Assembly (NCBI GenBank): GCA_026874595.1 | Contig: CM049319.1 | Span: forward strand, 17,959,101-18,023,100 | Direction: 5' to 3' | DNA from: Sipunculus nudus | Lineage: Eukaryota; Annelida; Sipuncula; Golfingiida; Sipunculidae | DNA length: 64,000 nt | Part shown: in pieces, positions 35,251 through 47,850 of the stretch | Position numbering within the stretch: position 1 is the stretch's first letter | Layout: each line of letters opens with the position of its first letter | The notes under the pieces: model-generated | The model's database searches: none | The model's input: only the letters and a program-made list of their open reading frames with translations | Told to the model about the DNA's origin: nothing | Translations under genes and position numbers: made by a program

Positions 35251-38200
35251 GCCTGAATTTAATGAACATGAAATGTGAAAATGTAACTTAAAAGCCCTTA
35301 AACCTCTTTAGATATAGCAGGACTAGACTGGTACCCTGCACAATTAATGATTGACAAAACCCTAGTTAAGCTATATAAATCATACAAAAATAATTAAAAA
35401 ATAACAATGGGCAACGTATTTACATATACTAGTGTGAAGGACAACACTTGTAGAATACGATGACCGGGATTGGCTGCTTTTAATCAGTGAAATGAAGCTT
35501 GTTGATACTGACATGCCAACTCTGACATGAAGCGGCGTCATGAACAAGGGTTGAATTCTTCACTTTTTACGCTGGTAACGATCTCTTACTGGTCATTTCA
35601 TGTAAATAACCACTCAGGACATCATTAAATGTAACAGTTTGATAAAAAAACTTTAATTAATTAAGATAAATACTCATTCTAACACTGAAGCGATCTTCGC
35701 CAACATGCACGCCGCCTAGTGGTAGAAGTTTGAAACGGCTAATTATGCGTGGGTAAATCTGCACAGCATGTTTGATTGTGCACAAACTGCTCACACGCTT
35801 CAGTTTCAACATTGGGAAACACATGGTTAGATCACATAATATTATTTGCAACAATTTCTTACTCATCAGTACAAACCAATTATATCAACCAACCAGGGCC
35901 TATATTACCTCTTCCTCTCAGACTTTTATCTCTATTTGTTATTAGATTTAGATTTTTATCTAAAGGTCAACTTCATCTGAGCACCGTGAGCAATGGGTCC
36001 CTTGTTTATAATATTTATGACACTAAAACTAACAATCAGCAGCTTTATAATGAAGCTATTTGACCATTTGACCAATCGCCTTGACTTTCGCCAGTGGGGT
36101 TAAGATCTTATAAGCATGGTAATCATTTTAAAATGGAGAAAAATGTAAAGTTTGTCCCTCTCTTGCATGACTAAGAGACCTCTTAAAATTATATTCCCAA
36201 GACAATCTTCTGACCACTCGAAAGTCCACAAGATAATTTAAGAGGGGTGCTAGTGTGAGATAAAACACTTCATGACCAAAAAAAATTTATGACTGGAGTC
36301 TTGAAATATCAAAGCCCGCCGGGCTGTAATATATAAAAATTACGTGTATGTGTGCCAAGCCAGATGACATCCTGTGCCGCTTAAAATGAATATTGAGTAG
36401 AAGGTACTCTTCACATTGTGCCGTATTTAGTAATTGTTAATGAATAAAATTGGCCACTAAAGTAGTGAACGTAACCGCTAGGGTAGCGCCACCTTGTAAC
36501 TGTATAAAGAACTAATTCTGTCACAAAACGATGTTTGATTGGCTAGTGATAACGTGAATTTTAATATATTTGAAAGGTCATAGTTCAATATAGGGCCAAA
36601 TTGCCGTAGAACAGTGGAATATGAGTTGTTTTGAATGGGCCTTGGCCCTGAACTAATTACATCAATGGGGTCAATGCTTCCCGCACGTGTCGACACAGCC
36701 GTCCGTGATTGTTCGAACATGCAATGTCCGGTTGGAGAAATAGTAGACTTAGATAATAGTGAAATCCGCGGTTCATGAAATAATTTGGTTTTTACAGTTC
36801 ATAGTTTCATATTTGATAATAAAATATACTACTAGATTAATAATAGAGCGCGAAAAAGGAACCCCGTGAAACTTTTAAAAATACAAAAACCGCGAAAATT
36901 CAGCCCCGCCGATATAAAGGCAACCACTTTATATTTTGCAACCTTCTGTTTCTTCTAGGTCTCATTGCAACTTTGACAGTAACATTTTCTAGAATATGTG
37001 TGACACTGAACAACCAGTTCGCAATTTATTAATGTCATTGTTTGAACATGTGATCAATGACCTCGATCTTCATTAGTGGGGTTTAGGTGTTTAAAAAATA
37101 TAAAAGGCTCTTTTTTTCTTTTATTGCATTACTAATATAGCAGTTTGCAATAGTTTGTACGGTTTACTTTTTGTCAATAAGAAACCATTCCCTCATTGCT
37201 GATTATTTTTTAATAGATTTGCAAGGTTATGAAAACACTGGCCAAGGTCAATGGGCACCCTAAATGGGACAGACTATATACACACGCAAACACAGGCAAA
37301 CACACATACGCACACACATATATGAAGAACAGAACAATAGAGTATCAAAAAAAGATCTATTATTTATATATTTTATTCATTCACTTATAGTTTTCAACAG
37401 GTACATTATCTCGCATACATACACATAGACCTCTTACAGACCAAGTTAGATTGAGCAAGCAGTTGAATATCAAAGGTGCTTTCGTCAGTAACACGTGACC
37501 ACTCCGGCCAAGTGAGAACACGGTATGTGTGTGTATTTGTTCAACCGTGAAAGAGTCCGGACTATATATGTGTGTTCTTCACGACCCACTTTTTTTTTGT
37601 TGTGAAAGGGACTGGAATGACTAGAACTTGGAAATTTTACATGTGACCTCCTTAAGAGAGGTCTACAATGAAACTTCCCCTGAGGGAGTGTGATGGGGGT
37701 TATAATTAGTTTTAATTGCATAATGTAAGACCTTGGTATTTTTATATAAATAAATGAATATAAAGGTATGTATTATATTGCGTGATAAAAAATTCTTTCT
37801 TAAAAACAATTTTCTTCCTGACTTCCTTCTATATAAATATATATACATGTACATATATATATAATATGAGTCTTACGCAAACTTCATATAACCCAGGTAT
37901 AAAAAAATTTTTATTATTGATGATTATCGGAATGTGTTTTGTTCGATGTAGGAAGGTTTTTTTTATTCTCAGTGTGCGGGTCCCTGCCTGGGACAGGTCG
38001 ATGGAAAACTGGGCAAGATCATGTAATTTCAGTTTAAACATAATTTCTTGAAACATATTTATGGACCTTCCCTCCTTAAATATACGTTGACACTCGTAAA
38101 CGTACGCATACTGAAATCCTTTATTACCCTCCGTTATTTCAGATTAACGTTCGTCACAGTGACAGGGGTGGACTCGGGTGGGGGGAAACAGGCCCTGGAA

Positions 38201-38681
38201 ATGTGAGTGAAAGCGGCCCAAATTTAACACCATCGGCCCTACGGCATCAACAGTGAGGTTATACCATCGGCGCATGCGAGATACATTGTTCATGCTATCG
38301 GCTCACCAGGAAATATGCCCGTGTCCAGGTTGGCAAGTCCGCCCCTTGACAGAGACTAGGTATAGAGAAGCCTTTCAAGACCCTTCATTGAAGATCTCCG
38401 ATATTCAAAGCTTTCTTATGTCCTGGCTCCATAATCAGGATGATCCTTTTATCAAAATCTCATTTGATTAAAATTCACGTATAAAGGTTGCAAAGCTTCC
38501 CTTGATGGGCCATGATTAAAATTACACGTTTACTTCCATTTCACACCATAGCTATAGGACTGAAACAGACTCTAAATTGTGGGTCCACCAAAAAGCAAAA
38601 ATATCTTGCCCCTATATGCATTATTGTGGTATAGGTCCCAAAACTGTAGTCATAGCCTGAGTACAACTATATATATATATA

Positions 38682-38723
<42 letters not shown>

Positions 38724-39000
38724 CGTATATGTGGGTGTGATGTTTCCCACAATGAGTCATTTGAAGATCACAGCTTTGAGCATTATGATTACTTTATGAT
38801 TATGAAATTTCCCACTTATAAAATGTGTAAAAAAAGACGATATTGACAGCCTAACGTGCTGTCCGAGTTCCTGTTCAATTTTTCTGAATACTTCATCCCT
38901 GCACAAGAAGGCACATTTAATAATTATGAAATATAGATTTTGTCTTGCATGCACGATTCCCTTTCTGCAGACGACATTGCCATGGTGACCGCGTCCATCC
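35251..39000. other. Intergenic DNA between the repeat-rich region and the LMO gene
   Basis: No gene supported. A pair of diverged repeats at about 35,985-36,115 and 36,940-37,095 shares TGACACTRAA, a TTGAxCATxTGAxCAAT block and AGTGGGGTT. A hAT-like terminus (CAGGGGTGGACTCGGGTGGG) is at about 38,162. Short open frames at 35,776, 37,782 and 38,253 show no domain. Confidence 0.5.
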
Positions 39001-39009
39001 TGTCACTTA

Positions 39010-39358
39010 TTATGTGATCTTTTTGTGTTTGCTGAACGACTGTAGCAGGTCGAGTATCCGGGAATTGGTTGCACTGATATTTGCGCCAACATTGCTCGTG
39101 CTGGTGCTGCTGCCACCGCTGCTGCCGTTGCTATGGAAACTAGATGTTCCGGCGGAGCGGACGAGATGCTGTAATACCTGATGGCGCTGTTCCGGTGAAC
39201 AAAGAAAGCCGCCGCTCGTGGACGCGCTGGTTGTCAAGGTCGCTGTAGAGGTCACTGACGCCGGTGGATCAAAAGTAACGGGGTTCATCATGTCGGTGTA
39301 ACACGAGCTGCATAGCAGACGAGTATCACATATCGTAAACTGGTCCCCTTTTGATAAT
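39010..39358 (-). CDS. LMO: LMO-like gene, coding exon 4 (end of LIM2 and C-terminal tail)
   Basis: The exon follows a TTTTTACAG acceptor and completes the second LIM domain (KLSKGDQFTICDTRLLCSSC), supplying its last zinc ligands C190 and C193. It then encodes a 96-residue tail rich in Ser, Thr, Gly and Asn, ending ILDLLQSFSKHKKIT before TAA at 39,010-39,012. Vertebrate LMO1-3 nearly end after LIM2, so this tail is an extension. A (CT)n tract lies just upstream in the intron (minus-strand sense). Confidence 0.85.
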
Positions 39359-39387
39359 CTGTAAAAATAAGAAAAACATATCAGTCT

Positions 39388-39388
<1 letters not shown>

Positions 39389-39454
<66 letters not shown>

Positions 39455-39478
39455 GGAGGGAGAGAGAGAGAGAGAGAG
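39389..39478. repeat. (AG)n microsatellite in LMO intron 3
   Basis: A nearly continuous GA run. In the transcribed sense it is a ~90-nt polypyrimidine (CT)n stretch beginning about 30 nt upstream of the exon 4 acceptor. Confidence 0.95.
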
Positions 39479-39970
39479 AAGGAAGCTTAGACGGAGACGT
39501 GGATATAAATACGTGTATCAATAATAACCAAGTTTATACGGAGTTTAGGATAAACATCAGAAATATCCGTGTGATAAGACAGCTCTAAGGGATTAGACAT
39601 TTTGATTCTTATAAATAAAAACGTAAGTGTTTACAGAAACTGCTTACACAAGATCTTACATCTTACAACAACATGTTAATGCTCATAAGTTTGGATTGTT
39701 TTCTTGTAAACATTAAAACAATTTCGTTATCCCTCACTTTATACATGTATATTGTTTCATCTACTTGTGAAATTATTTATCTTTAAGATTTATTGAGAAT
39801 AATTTTCTATGTTCCATGTACATTTTACATGATAGTGAGACCATTTGATAGTGCTGAAAAATGCCAACAGAAGGTGTTTCCTTGAAATGTAACAAATATT
39901 TTGATTTTGAAATTTGATGGTTGATACAAGTACTCCAATCCGCCCAACACTGCCTAACTGGAAGAGTTTA

Positions 39971-40160
39971 CAGGGGCGGATACAGGATTTTACAATAAGG
40001 GGAGGGGGTTTACATTGCGAGACCGCATGCGGATGAGCCGAGACGCGAAGCGCCGGGGGGGGGGGGGATGAGGGGGGTAGGGCGTTCCCCCTCCCATATG
40101 TAGAAATTTTTTGAAAATTTAGGTTGAAATCGGGCAATCTAGGGTAGCCTAAATGCATTA
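39971..40160. mobile_element. hAT-like element end inside LMO intron 3
   Basis: CAGGGGCGGATACAGG starts a GC-richer block containing GAGACGCGAAGCGCCGGGG, a G13 run and TTTTTTGAAAATTTAGG, a combination seen at termini of dispersed hAT-like elements. The opposite terminus was not found, so it is truncated. Confidence 0.5.
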
Positions 40161-40303
40161 TAAAGCAAGATATACATTCTAACTGGAAGTGTGACGGTGT
40201 ACTATATGAGTTTTTTCCCCAGTTTTTTTTTTTGTTAGGTTTGAAAAGGGGGGCCCCTGGATTAGAGTTTGTGGTGGAATTAGACTGAGAAGATGTGACT
40301 CAC

Positions 40304-40429
40304 TTCTGTGAACACTGCTGGCAGTGGAAGCAATCTAAATGGTACACGTGACCTTTGACCTTCATAACTAGGTCACTGGCAGGTATTGATTGTGAACACA
40401 GGGAGCATACACCTTTGACCCCGAACAGC
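40304..40429 (-). CDS. LMO: LMO-like gene, coding exon 3 (first two-thirds of LIM2)
   Basis: The acceptor TTAATTCAG and donor AA|GTGAGT fit the GT-AG rule. Phase joins exon 2 to give DYLR-LFG, the characteristic LMO linker between LIM domains, then CSLCSQSIPASDLVMKVKGH and YHLDCFHCQQC with ligands C140, C143, H162, C165, C168 and C171. The 126-nt length preserves the frame into exon 4. Confidence 0.9.
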
Positions 40430-41189
40430 CTGAATTAAAAATAATAATACAATATAACATAACGTAATGTAATATAATATCACAAATAGTAAAATATATT
40501 GTCATATAACATACTAAGGTATAGAATAGTACAATATAATATAACGAAATATAACATATATAATATAGTATAATAACATAAATAAAATTTAATACAATAA
40601 GACAAAATAATATAATCAAACATACTTAACTATAATAAAATATAGCTTAATATATTATAACCTAATATAGTATGATATGAATGAGAAATTAAACGGTTAA
40701 AAGTGTAGTGATATGGCCTCATAACTAACTCCCTCCTTCGGGGAAACAGACACATACACAGCTTAACCAATGCAGATCACTTAAATTTTATCCTCAGATA
40801 AACCGATCTGTGCCCACCTTTTGTTAAAATTATTTTTATTTCCCGGGAAAGTATATTTTTAAAACATTTTACAGGGTTATATGGAAGAATCTACCTAAAG
40901 AACAACAATGGAACAAACTATCTCTTCAAATTAATTCTCAAATTAATTAAAATCTATGAAACAGTCTGTGCAGCACAACATGGCAAATATGGACAAAAGT
41001 AAATATACGTCGTAAACATAGGATTTATTTTAAGATCCTTCATAGCCATATCAGGTAGTCCCTTCCATTTGTAATCTTCAATGAAATAAAACAAAAATTG
41101 CAAAAGTAAGAGGAAAAGATATCCCCCAAAATAGAAGGACAAGTGTTCTTGGAAATTTACAGTTTTTGAGTCTACTCATTTCATCGTAC

Positions 41190-41424
41190 CTCAGGTAATC
41201 GTTCCTACAGAGTAACATGTTATCCCGCTGATAGAGGGAGCCACCGGTCTGTATGAGTCGGCACGAGCAGCATGAACACTTCAGACAGTCTTCATGCCAG
41301 AACTGATCCAGCGCGCGGAGTAACATTCGGTCAGTTATAAGTTTATTACATCCGGCACATTCATACGCGGAACCCGGGCAGTGAGGCATGGGCACCGTTA
41401 CTGGCACTGTCACTGGGGTGTTCT
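41190..41424 (-). CDS. LMO: LMO-like gene, coding exon 2 (LIM1)
   Basis: The acceptor ATTGACAG and donor CTGAG|GTACGA delimit 235 nt. It encodes a Pro/Val/Thr linker then a complete LIM1 (residues 76-129) with ligands C76, C79, H97, C100, C103, C106, C126 and D129. WHEDCLKCSCCSCRL and CRNDYLR match LMO1/LMO3-type LIM1 best. LIM domains here bind partner proteins such as LDB-type adaptors rather than DNA. Confidence 0.93.
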
Positions 41425-41669
41425 CTGTCAATTATAAAATTTCAAATACTTCGGATACAAACGTGAATGTCTCAAAAGTTTTCTTAAAGATTTTTTTTCA
41501 GCAAACCTTATATTTTTTCAAATGTTTCACGATATGATTAGATATTGGAGTGGCACTCTTAAAAGGAAAATAAAATGATGATAAAATAAATTATTTTCTC
41601 CCATTATTTTACGATTCTGTGGCCTCTGGTCAATCTCAGAAAAGGTGCGCTCCAGAGATATCGTGAGAG

Positions 41670-41670
<1 letters not shown>

Positions 41671-41727
<57 letters not shown>
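41671..41727. repeat. (TA)n microsatellite in LMO intron 1
   Basis: Perfect TA dinucleotide run; open frames encoding alternating Ile-Tyr here are artefacts. Confidence 0.95.
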
Positions 41728-41731
<4 letters not shown>

Positions 41732-42941
41732 CAAAATCATACATAATTTTGAAAAATAAAATTGCATTCAGTGTGTGACTCACATACGTATACATGAGTG
41801 TATATGTATGTGCTTTTTATTCAATATGCGTATACGTGAGTTCATTTGTGAAAAAGGCAGAAGCACCATTCCGCCAGAGGTCGTTTCTACCAAAAACAAA
41901 CAGTCATGAATTGTGGGGATGGTCGGGACTACTAGTCTCAACTGTCAAACTTTTAATCAAACTTGTTACATTTCAAGGAAACACATGTCACATGCGCAAG
42001 CCTACAAAATACATGTATTACTAATTCCGTGAAGGTGCATCCAAGAAATACCCATGATTTAGTAATTTGCCTTAAAATAAGTCCTATCCGACATGTTTAA
42101 ACGGACAAAATTTCCCATTTCCCTACACTTAAAAACCTTTGCCACTGGTGTATGTATAGAACCCCAGGTGCTTTGTGGGAATAGAATTTCTATACCTACA
42201 ATCCTTAACCAGCAGAGTCGTACTCTTTCGGGCCCGATTTTGCGCAACATGGATGTTTCGATGGTACGCTTAGCACATAGATCGGTCGGGTCTTTGCCTT
42301 TTAGTAATTACCTGGAATCACTCATTCTTCATCCGGTACTTATGGATAATGTTAGCGATTTCCACGCTCTCACAGGTGGGTTTAAAACTGTTTGCATAAT
42401 TTCATATCAATATATATGCGTATACATATATGCATGAAACATTGCTTCAAAATCTGTTTGTGCCTATATACATGGGTATATATGTGTGAACTGAAATGTG
42501 TGATTTTGTCTTCAGTAATGCAGTCAGTATATCCTATATGGGTAAAAATCGCTCTAAAATTACACAAATGCGCACGTAAGTTGACGGGCACTTCGGTTTC
42601 ACCCAGTTACAAACCCACATGAATACACATATGCGCAGTGGCAATCAGTATTTACCCGGTCTGTCATTAATTAATTAATCCGTCTTAAAAGTGGTTCTGA
42701 TGAACAAAAATTTCCCAAGTTTGTATACTGATGCCCAAGGGTCTGCTGCTAATTAGGCTGCCCTCTTGTGACTGTACACATAACAACAGGTAAGGAAAGC
42801 TGCATGCACCGCATTCATCGAACTTAGTGATACACACCCACATACACACAAAAATGACACATATGAATATATGTGTACATTCGTATTGTTATTTTATATG
42901 TATTATCGCTTTAACTCTGTTCAGATTTTATCATATATCCA

Positions 42942-42996
<55 letters not shown>

Positions 42997-43351
42997 TGGT
43001 TTGATTTGTGGCTAAGCTCTTTACATGAATACAGATAAAGAAAATATCTAGCCACCACAGTGACACGTTTATGAGTTTGTCATGTTGTATAATAAATGAA
43101 CTTGGGATATGAATATGCAAGTGAAGTAATCGATTAAGTAAATATAAAACAGAGACTTAATACTCAATATTACTTGTCCACTTTTGTCATGGTAATTGAA
43201 AAACGAGACATGTCATACATATTGAAACCTAGGCTTTGCACCTGACTTTTACCAGGATGTGCCGATGTTCAACGAACTGCGGTACCATACGGGTGTATTT
43301 CCCTAATTATTAAGCTGCGTAGGACAGGTGTGCATGACAGAGTGAAGGTAC

Positions 43352-43387
<36 letters not shown>

Positions 43388-43408
43388 CATTATTATTATT
43401 ATTATTAT
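42942..43408. repeat. Two (ATT)n microsatellites in LMO intron 1
   Basis: (TTA)n runs at about 42,942-42,996 and 43,352-43,408 in the same orientation. They could be the 3' tails of decayed LINE copies like the (ATT)n tail at 3452, but no LINE body is recognisable next to them. Confidence 0.9.
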
Positions 43409-43672
43409 ACGCATGATTATTAATATATATATATGTTTGTGTGTGTATGTATGTACACTTTTCATGTACTGATTACACATTTCAACTAAATTTAAATTAG
43501 ATTTTAGAACTGAATCTGATGACGTCACAATCGTATATATAATTATGCCTATGAAGCTCTTTCCTTAGCAACCCCTATCACAGCCTGTAACTTAGTTAAA
43601 CATAATAAACATAAGAACAAACATAACATATATTACTATAGTAATTTTATATCATACATATATTATATTTAC

Positions 43673-43832
43673 CTGGTGTGGAGAATAGGGTTTCACTTTT
43701 TATATTCTGGACAGACTCGGTGGAGGTCAATACGGCGCTGATGTTTAAATCTCCCGCCAGGCGGCAGTCTGGTTCTGTCTTAATGGGCACTGGATCCGGG
43801 TCAGCCTTGATTAAGCTGGCAAGGGTGTCCAT
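43673..43832 (-). CDS. LMO: LMO-like gene, coding exon 1 (N-terminal extension)
   Basis: The ATG at 43,832 opens 53 codons ending CCAG|GTAAAT, in phase with exon 2. The peptide contains VPIKTEPD and NIKSET, two sumoylation-type psi-K-x-E motifs (K18, K45), and no LIM sequence. A TTTTTTCACAG acceptor places the exon start at 43,852, so a noncoding 5' exon probably lies upstream. The start is chosen because the exon has consistent phase and a good acceptor 20 nt before the ATG. Confidence 0.75.
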
Positions 43833-44339
43833 CGTGTTTATATATAGCTAACCTGTGAAAAAATAGAATATTTAATCAATTTGAGAAAATTTTGAAATTA
43901 TTCATGTATAATTATGAATTGTGCCTGTAAATCTGTCAGTCGTGCGGGCGCTGGTCACTGATCAAGTGTCAGTGGCAGAGGCTCTGGTCCGGTATCCCTG
44001 AAATGGCCTGCTTTCTTGTGGATTAGGAAAATAAGCAAGGCTCGAAATAAGCGATATCGCAATTTACTACGCAAAATGGACCCGTTGTGAACCATTTTCT
44101 ATTACTGTTATTGTGTCTGCGAATCAATTGAAATGCATGTCTCGTCTTTTGAGGAGCGTGATGAAATGCAGCCGTAAACTATTGAACACATTATAAAAAC
44201 AGGAATATGACCGCGGCATTCGGCTAATTCTCATTTGAGCGAGCCTCAATGAACGGTGATACTTATAATCTGACAAGTGCTTGCTGCTCAAGTTTCCAGG
44301 AAAAGCTTATCATTATTGACACTGTGACACCTGAACGAC

Positions 44340-44425
44340 AAGCCCATTGGCTGATATTGCATTGACGTCATTTGACCCATGCGTCCATTGGTTGACCTTG
44401 ACCTTATTTGAATAGACGTCATCTG
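44340..44425 (-). promoter_or_regulatory. Candidate LMO promoter/enhancer with doubled CCAAT and CRE-like sites
   Basis: About 500 bp upstream of the first coding exon, ATTGG (inverted CCAAT) at 44,346-44,350 is followed by TGACGTCA at 44,363-44,370. A second ATTGG at 44,387-44,391 is followed by AGACGTCA at 44,414-44,421. A TTGACCTTGACC stretch (nuclear-receptor half-site pair, TCAAGGTCA in reverse) lies between. The sequence is more complex than the AT-rich surroundings. Function is inferred from motif content and position. Confidence 0.4.
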
Positions 44426-44459
44426 ACCTCCGACCCCGCTGGTCGTTGTGTTTTGCACT

Positions 44460-44742
44460 GACAAAAAAAAAGTTCCCGTTAGGGTGGACTGGACATGAAA
44501 GCTTTCACCAATGTGAATCAGAAAGCGTTATATTTGTAATCGTTTTAGCAAAGCAAATTATCCACACTCAGCCTGACGTGACCATATTGTAATTCTATAC
44601 ATAATGCTCAGCATTGTCTCTATGTGGACGCGATCATGTGATGGTGACACTATATATATATATACAATGGACAAATACCGAAATACTGTTCTCAACATAA
44701 GTCAACAGACAGATTTTATATTGTTAGATAGAATATCTTATA

Positions 44743-44792
<50 letters not shown>

Positions 44793-46005
44793 TTTCTGAA
44801 GATAAAACAAAATATCGATATATAATAAAATATATTATAAATGTAAAATATTACATAATTACATGTATATCTAACTTGACCTGATAATATTATTTTAAGA
44901 TACGCCCGGGCCCCTAAACAGTTAAGACTTTAACCTATAACCGCCTTATATAATTTCATATTTAACATTTTATTTGAAGTCGTCAATTTTAATCAAATTA
45001 TTGATATGACTTTGAACAAACACGTTACGTCAAGATTAGTGGACAATTTATGTTTTCACAGGGTATAAGATCACCATCGCGGCATTTCAATTAAATCCAT
45101 TCAAATCGTTCTCAGATTCCGTGAGTAAATTAACATTTAAACAGGCAACGGAACGTGACACCTCACCATGCATTCTGCATTTGTTAAGCCGCATCTTGCA
45201 TGCATAGAGCAAATATATTTGAATGTCTGCATCCACGAATGGGAATTACAATAAATAATTTCAGCCACCTACAGGTAAAATGAAAATCATAAAGAGCTGA
45301 CTGGCTCGCGAATCATGATCTTTATAAGTGCATGGTTGTATTTTTTTTCCTTAACATTATTATTTTTCCCTTGGCCTCGATCTGAGTTAATCATACGTTG
45401 TCATTTTATGATAATGCAATTTATATACCGTATACGTATATAGGATTTTAAAGAACTTTACAGCCTGTAATTTATAATGAATTATAATTAAATCGGTGTC
45501 CTCTTATTCTAATAAAGAAATTAAAGTCATCGACGCAATTAATTGCATGGTGTAATAGTCTGTGTAAAAAGGTGAAAACGCATGCAAATATGTATATTAA
45601 GTCTTTCATTTAAAGTAACCCTTACAGCGGTCTCTATATGTATTATGCAAATTATTACGCCTCTCATTATATGAATAAACACATGTTACATTGCATATAT
45701 GGTCAGGTTGTCATTGTTAAATTAATCATATAGGCATCAAATGGCACTAAACTCTATATATATATTTGAGCATCCTTTTTTTTTATTAATAACGTTCTAT
45801 CAGTGTTACATTAATTATAGGCATTATTATTAATCAAATGACACAAAATAAGATCTGAGTTTCCTTTCAAGAGAGTTTCTATAAGGAAAAGAGAAAAATC
45901 AAAGGGTTTTATATCAGTGATATATATGTTCCCTAGAAAAAGAAAGGAGTGGCCCTTGATTTATATATAGAGTTATTTGGCAAGCCTGATATATATAATA
46001 TTATA

Positions 46006-46068
<63 letters not shown>

Positions 46069-46150
46069 TAATTTAAAGGCTTAAAATTTCAACCAGTCAC
46101 AAATTATATTTACGCTATATGGTAACCTTTTATGTTGGTTTATATAAAAG

Positions 46151-46192
<42 letters not shown>

Positions 46193-46993
46193 TAATATAA
46201 TCTTATGTATATATATATAATCTTTTACCAAGCAGGTTTTTACTAATCGGCACTCCCTTCTGATTGCTTGCTGTATACACGCTCTGATATTTTACAGAAT
46301 ATTACCATGTCTATTTATATATTGAAGAGACTTGGTACAACTGACGTACGTGCATTTTCTAAATACTTTATTTATTATTTAAACAAATATTCTAATGACA
46401 AGATTTCTGACTAGAAAATATATTTAAAGAGGGTTGTGGAATGTTCGGTTTAACAATGAGTTTAAATATCAAATTAAGGAATATTATTTATAAAGCCCTA
46501 CCTTTATGCTTGCATATAGGGGCTCTTTTGTGCAGTCAATTTTGCAGCATATTCAGTATGTGAAAACTGAAGTCTGAATTTACACAAAGGATTTTATTAT
46601 TAAGATACCACAAGAATATATATCTATAATTTTTAAATTTTTTTCCAATTTACTTTTGTAAATAAAAGGTTAATTCATCTATTATATTAATTTATTCCTA
46701 CAAATTCAAGTTTTATAATGCATAATATCAGCTTTTTAATTTAATTATAAATAATGTTAAAATATAAATACAAAACGGAACACCGTACAATTAAGGAATT
46801 ATTTCTGTAATTATATCGGAATTATAAAGAAAATAAATTAATGAAATATGTACTAGTTCCTGTATCTAATATTTTATATGAAAAACTATAATCGTCAAAG
46901 TCAGTAAATTTGAGTTAAAAGCAATGAGACCTTCATCAAAATGCTTACCATCACGTCGTGTATATATAGCTTTCCCGAACTGATCACAATATA

Positions 46994-47061
<68 letters not shown>

Positions 47062-47780
47062 GCGCCAAGGTGACCGCACTATTGCGACGGAAGTTCTGAT
47101 ATCTGCTGATAACAGACCACTTCCACAAACCTTTCGAGAATTTCGCCGGACAGAGCGACTGTTGGGAAACCTGCGTATAAGGTGGAAGCAAAACTGACCA
47201 AATGTCAGGGAACAAAATATGATTTTATTTGGTTTTGAGGAAATGTTGAATAAGGAAGTGTCTGTGAATAAGTCCTCCCCCTCCGACCTTGGCATGTGTT
47301 TCTAAGTGATAAGCATCTCTCTGTATATAATGTACGAAATTAGAAATACATTTCCTCAATGATAACCGAAAGTTTTATCTCACGTAATGGGAAAAGTCAT
47401 GATGCAGCGTGAATAGTTGGTAAAAGGTGGTTCCCCTTCGTACACAGGCACACTAGTCTAAGTTCCGTGTGCATGCACATCTTGATAATTGAATATTCAA
47501 CCTTTAATTCTCTCCCGTGACTGATAACAATTATGATTATGATAAAATGATTCCATGTTTGAGTGATAACAATATTTTAGCAGATCCAGTTAAACCGGGT
47601 TCCTCAAAATATATAACCATATAGAATATAAATGTATGCTTATAACGCCCAAATAACTGGTTAAAGAAACTAACTATAAAACCCGTTATTTAAAATTGTA
47701 AAAAAATCTATAAAAAAATAATTAATTAAAATTTAGATGTTATTGAATTTTTACAATAGTTATCACTTGCAGTGACACGC
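44460..47780. other. AT-rich intergenic DNA with (TA)n tracts
   Basis: No gene supported. (TA)n runs at 44,745-44,790, 46,009-46,062, 46,153-46,187 and 46,993-47,057. Nothing recognised between. Confidence 0.6.
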
Positions 47781-47783
47781 ATA

Positions 47784-47850
47784 TACAGTGGAACCTGTAT
47801 ATATATAAAAGACCACCTTTCAAACAAGACCACCTGTGAATTAAGAACGT
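47784..47850. repeat. pogo/Tc1-like terminal relic A
   Basis: TACAGTGGAACCTGTATATA followed by two AGACCACCT-type blocks resembles the TIR and subterminal repeats of pogo-like elements. Only one end is seen. Confidence 0.45.

Larger units (their letters stand above)
39010..43852 (-). other. LMO: Gene span: LIM-only transcription cofactor (LMO/rhombotin-like), 289 aa
   Basis: The four coding exons sum to 870 nt in one consistent frame, giving 289 residues: N-terminal extension 1-75, LIM1 76-129, short LFG linker, LIM2 140-193, tail 194-289. LMO proteins are nuclear scaffolds bridging LDB and bHLH/GATA-type factors in development. LIM1 resembles LMO1/LMO3 (Beadex group); LIM2 has LMO4-like SIPASDLVM residues, so subgroup assignment is open. 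No homeodomain follows, which excludes a LIM-homeobox gene on this evidence. Introns 1-3 contain (TA)n at 41,671-41,727, (ATT)n at 42,942-42,996 and 43,352-43,408, a truncated hAT end and a (CT)n tract. Confidence 0.88.
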
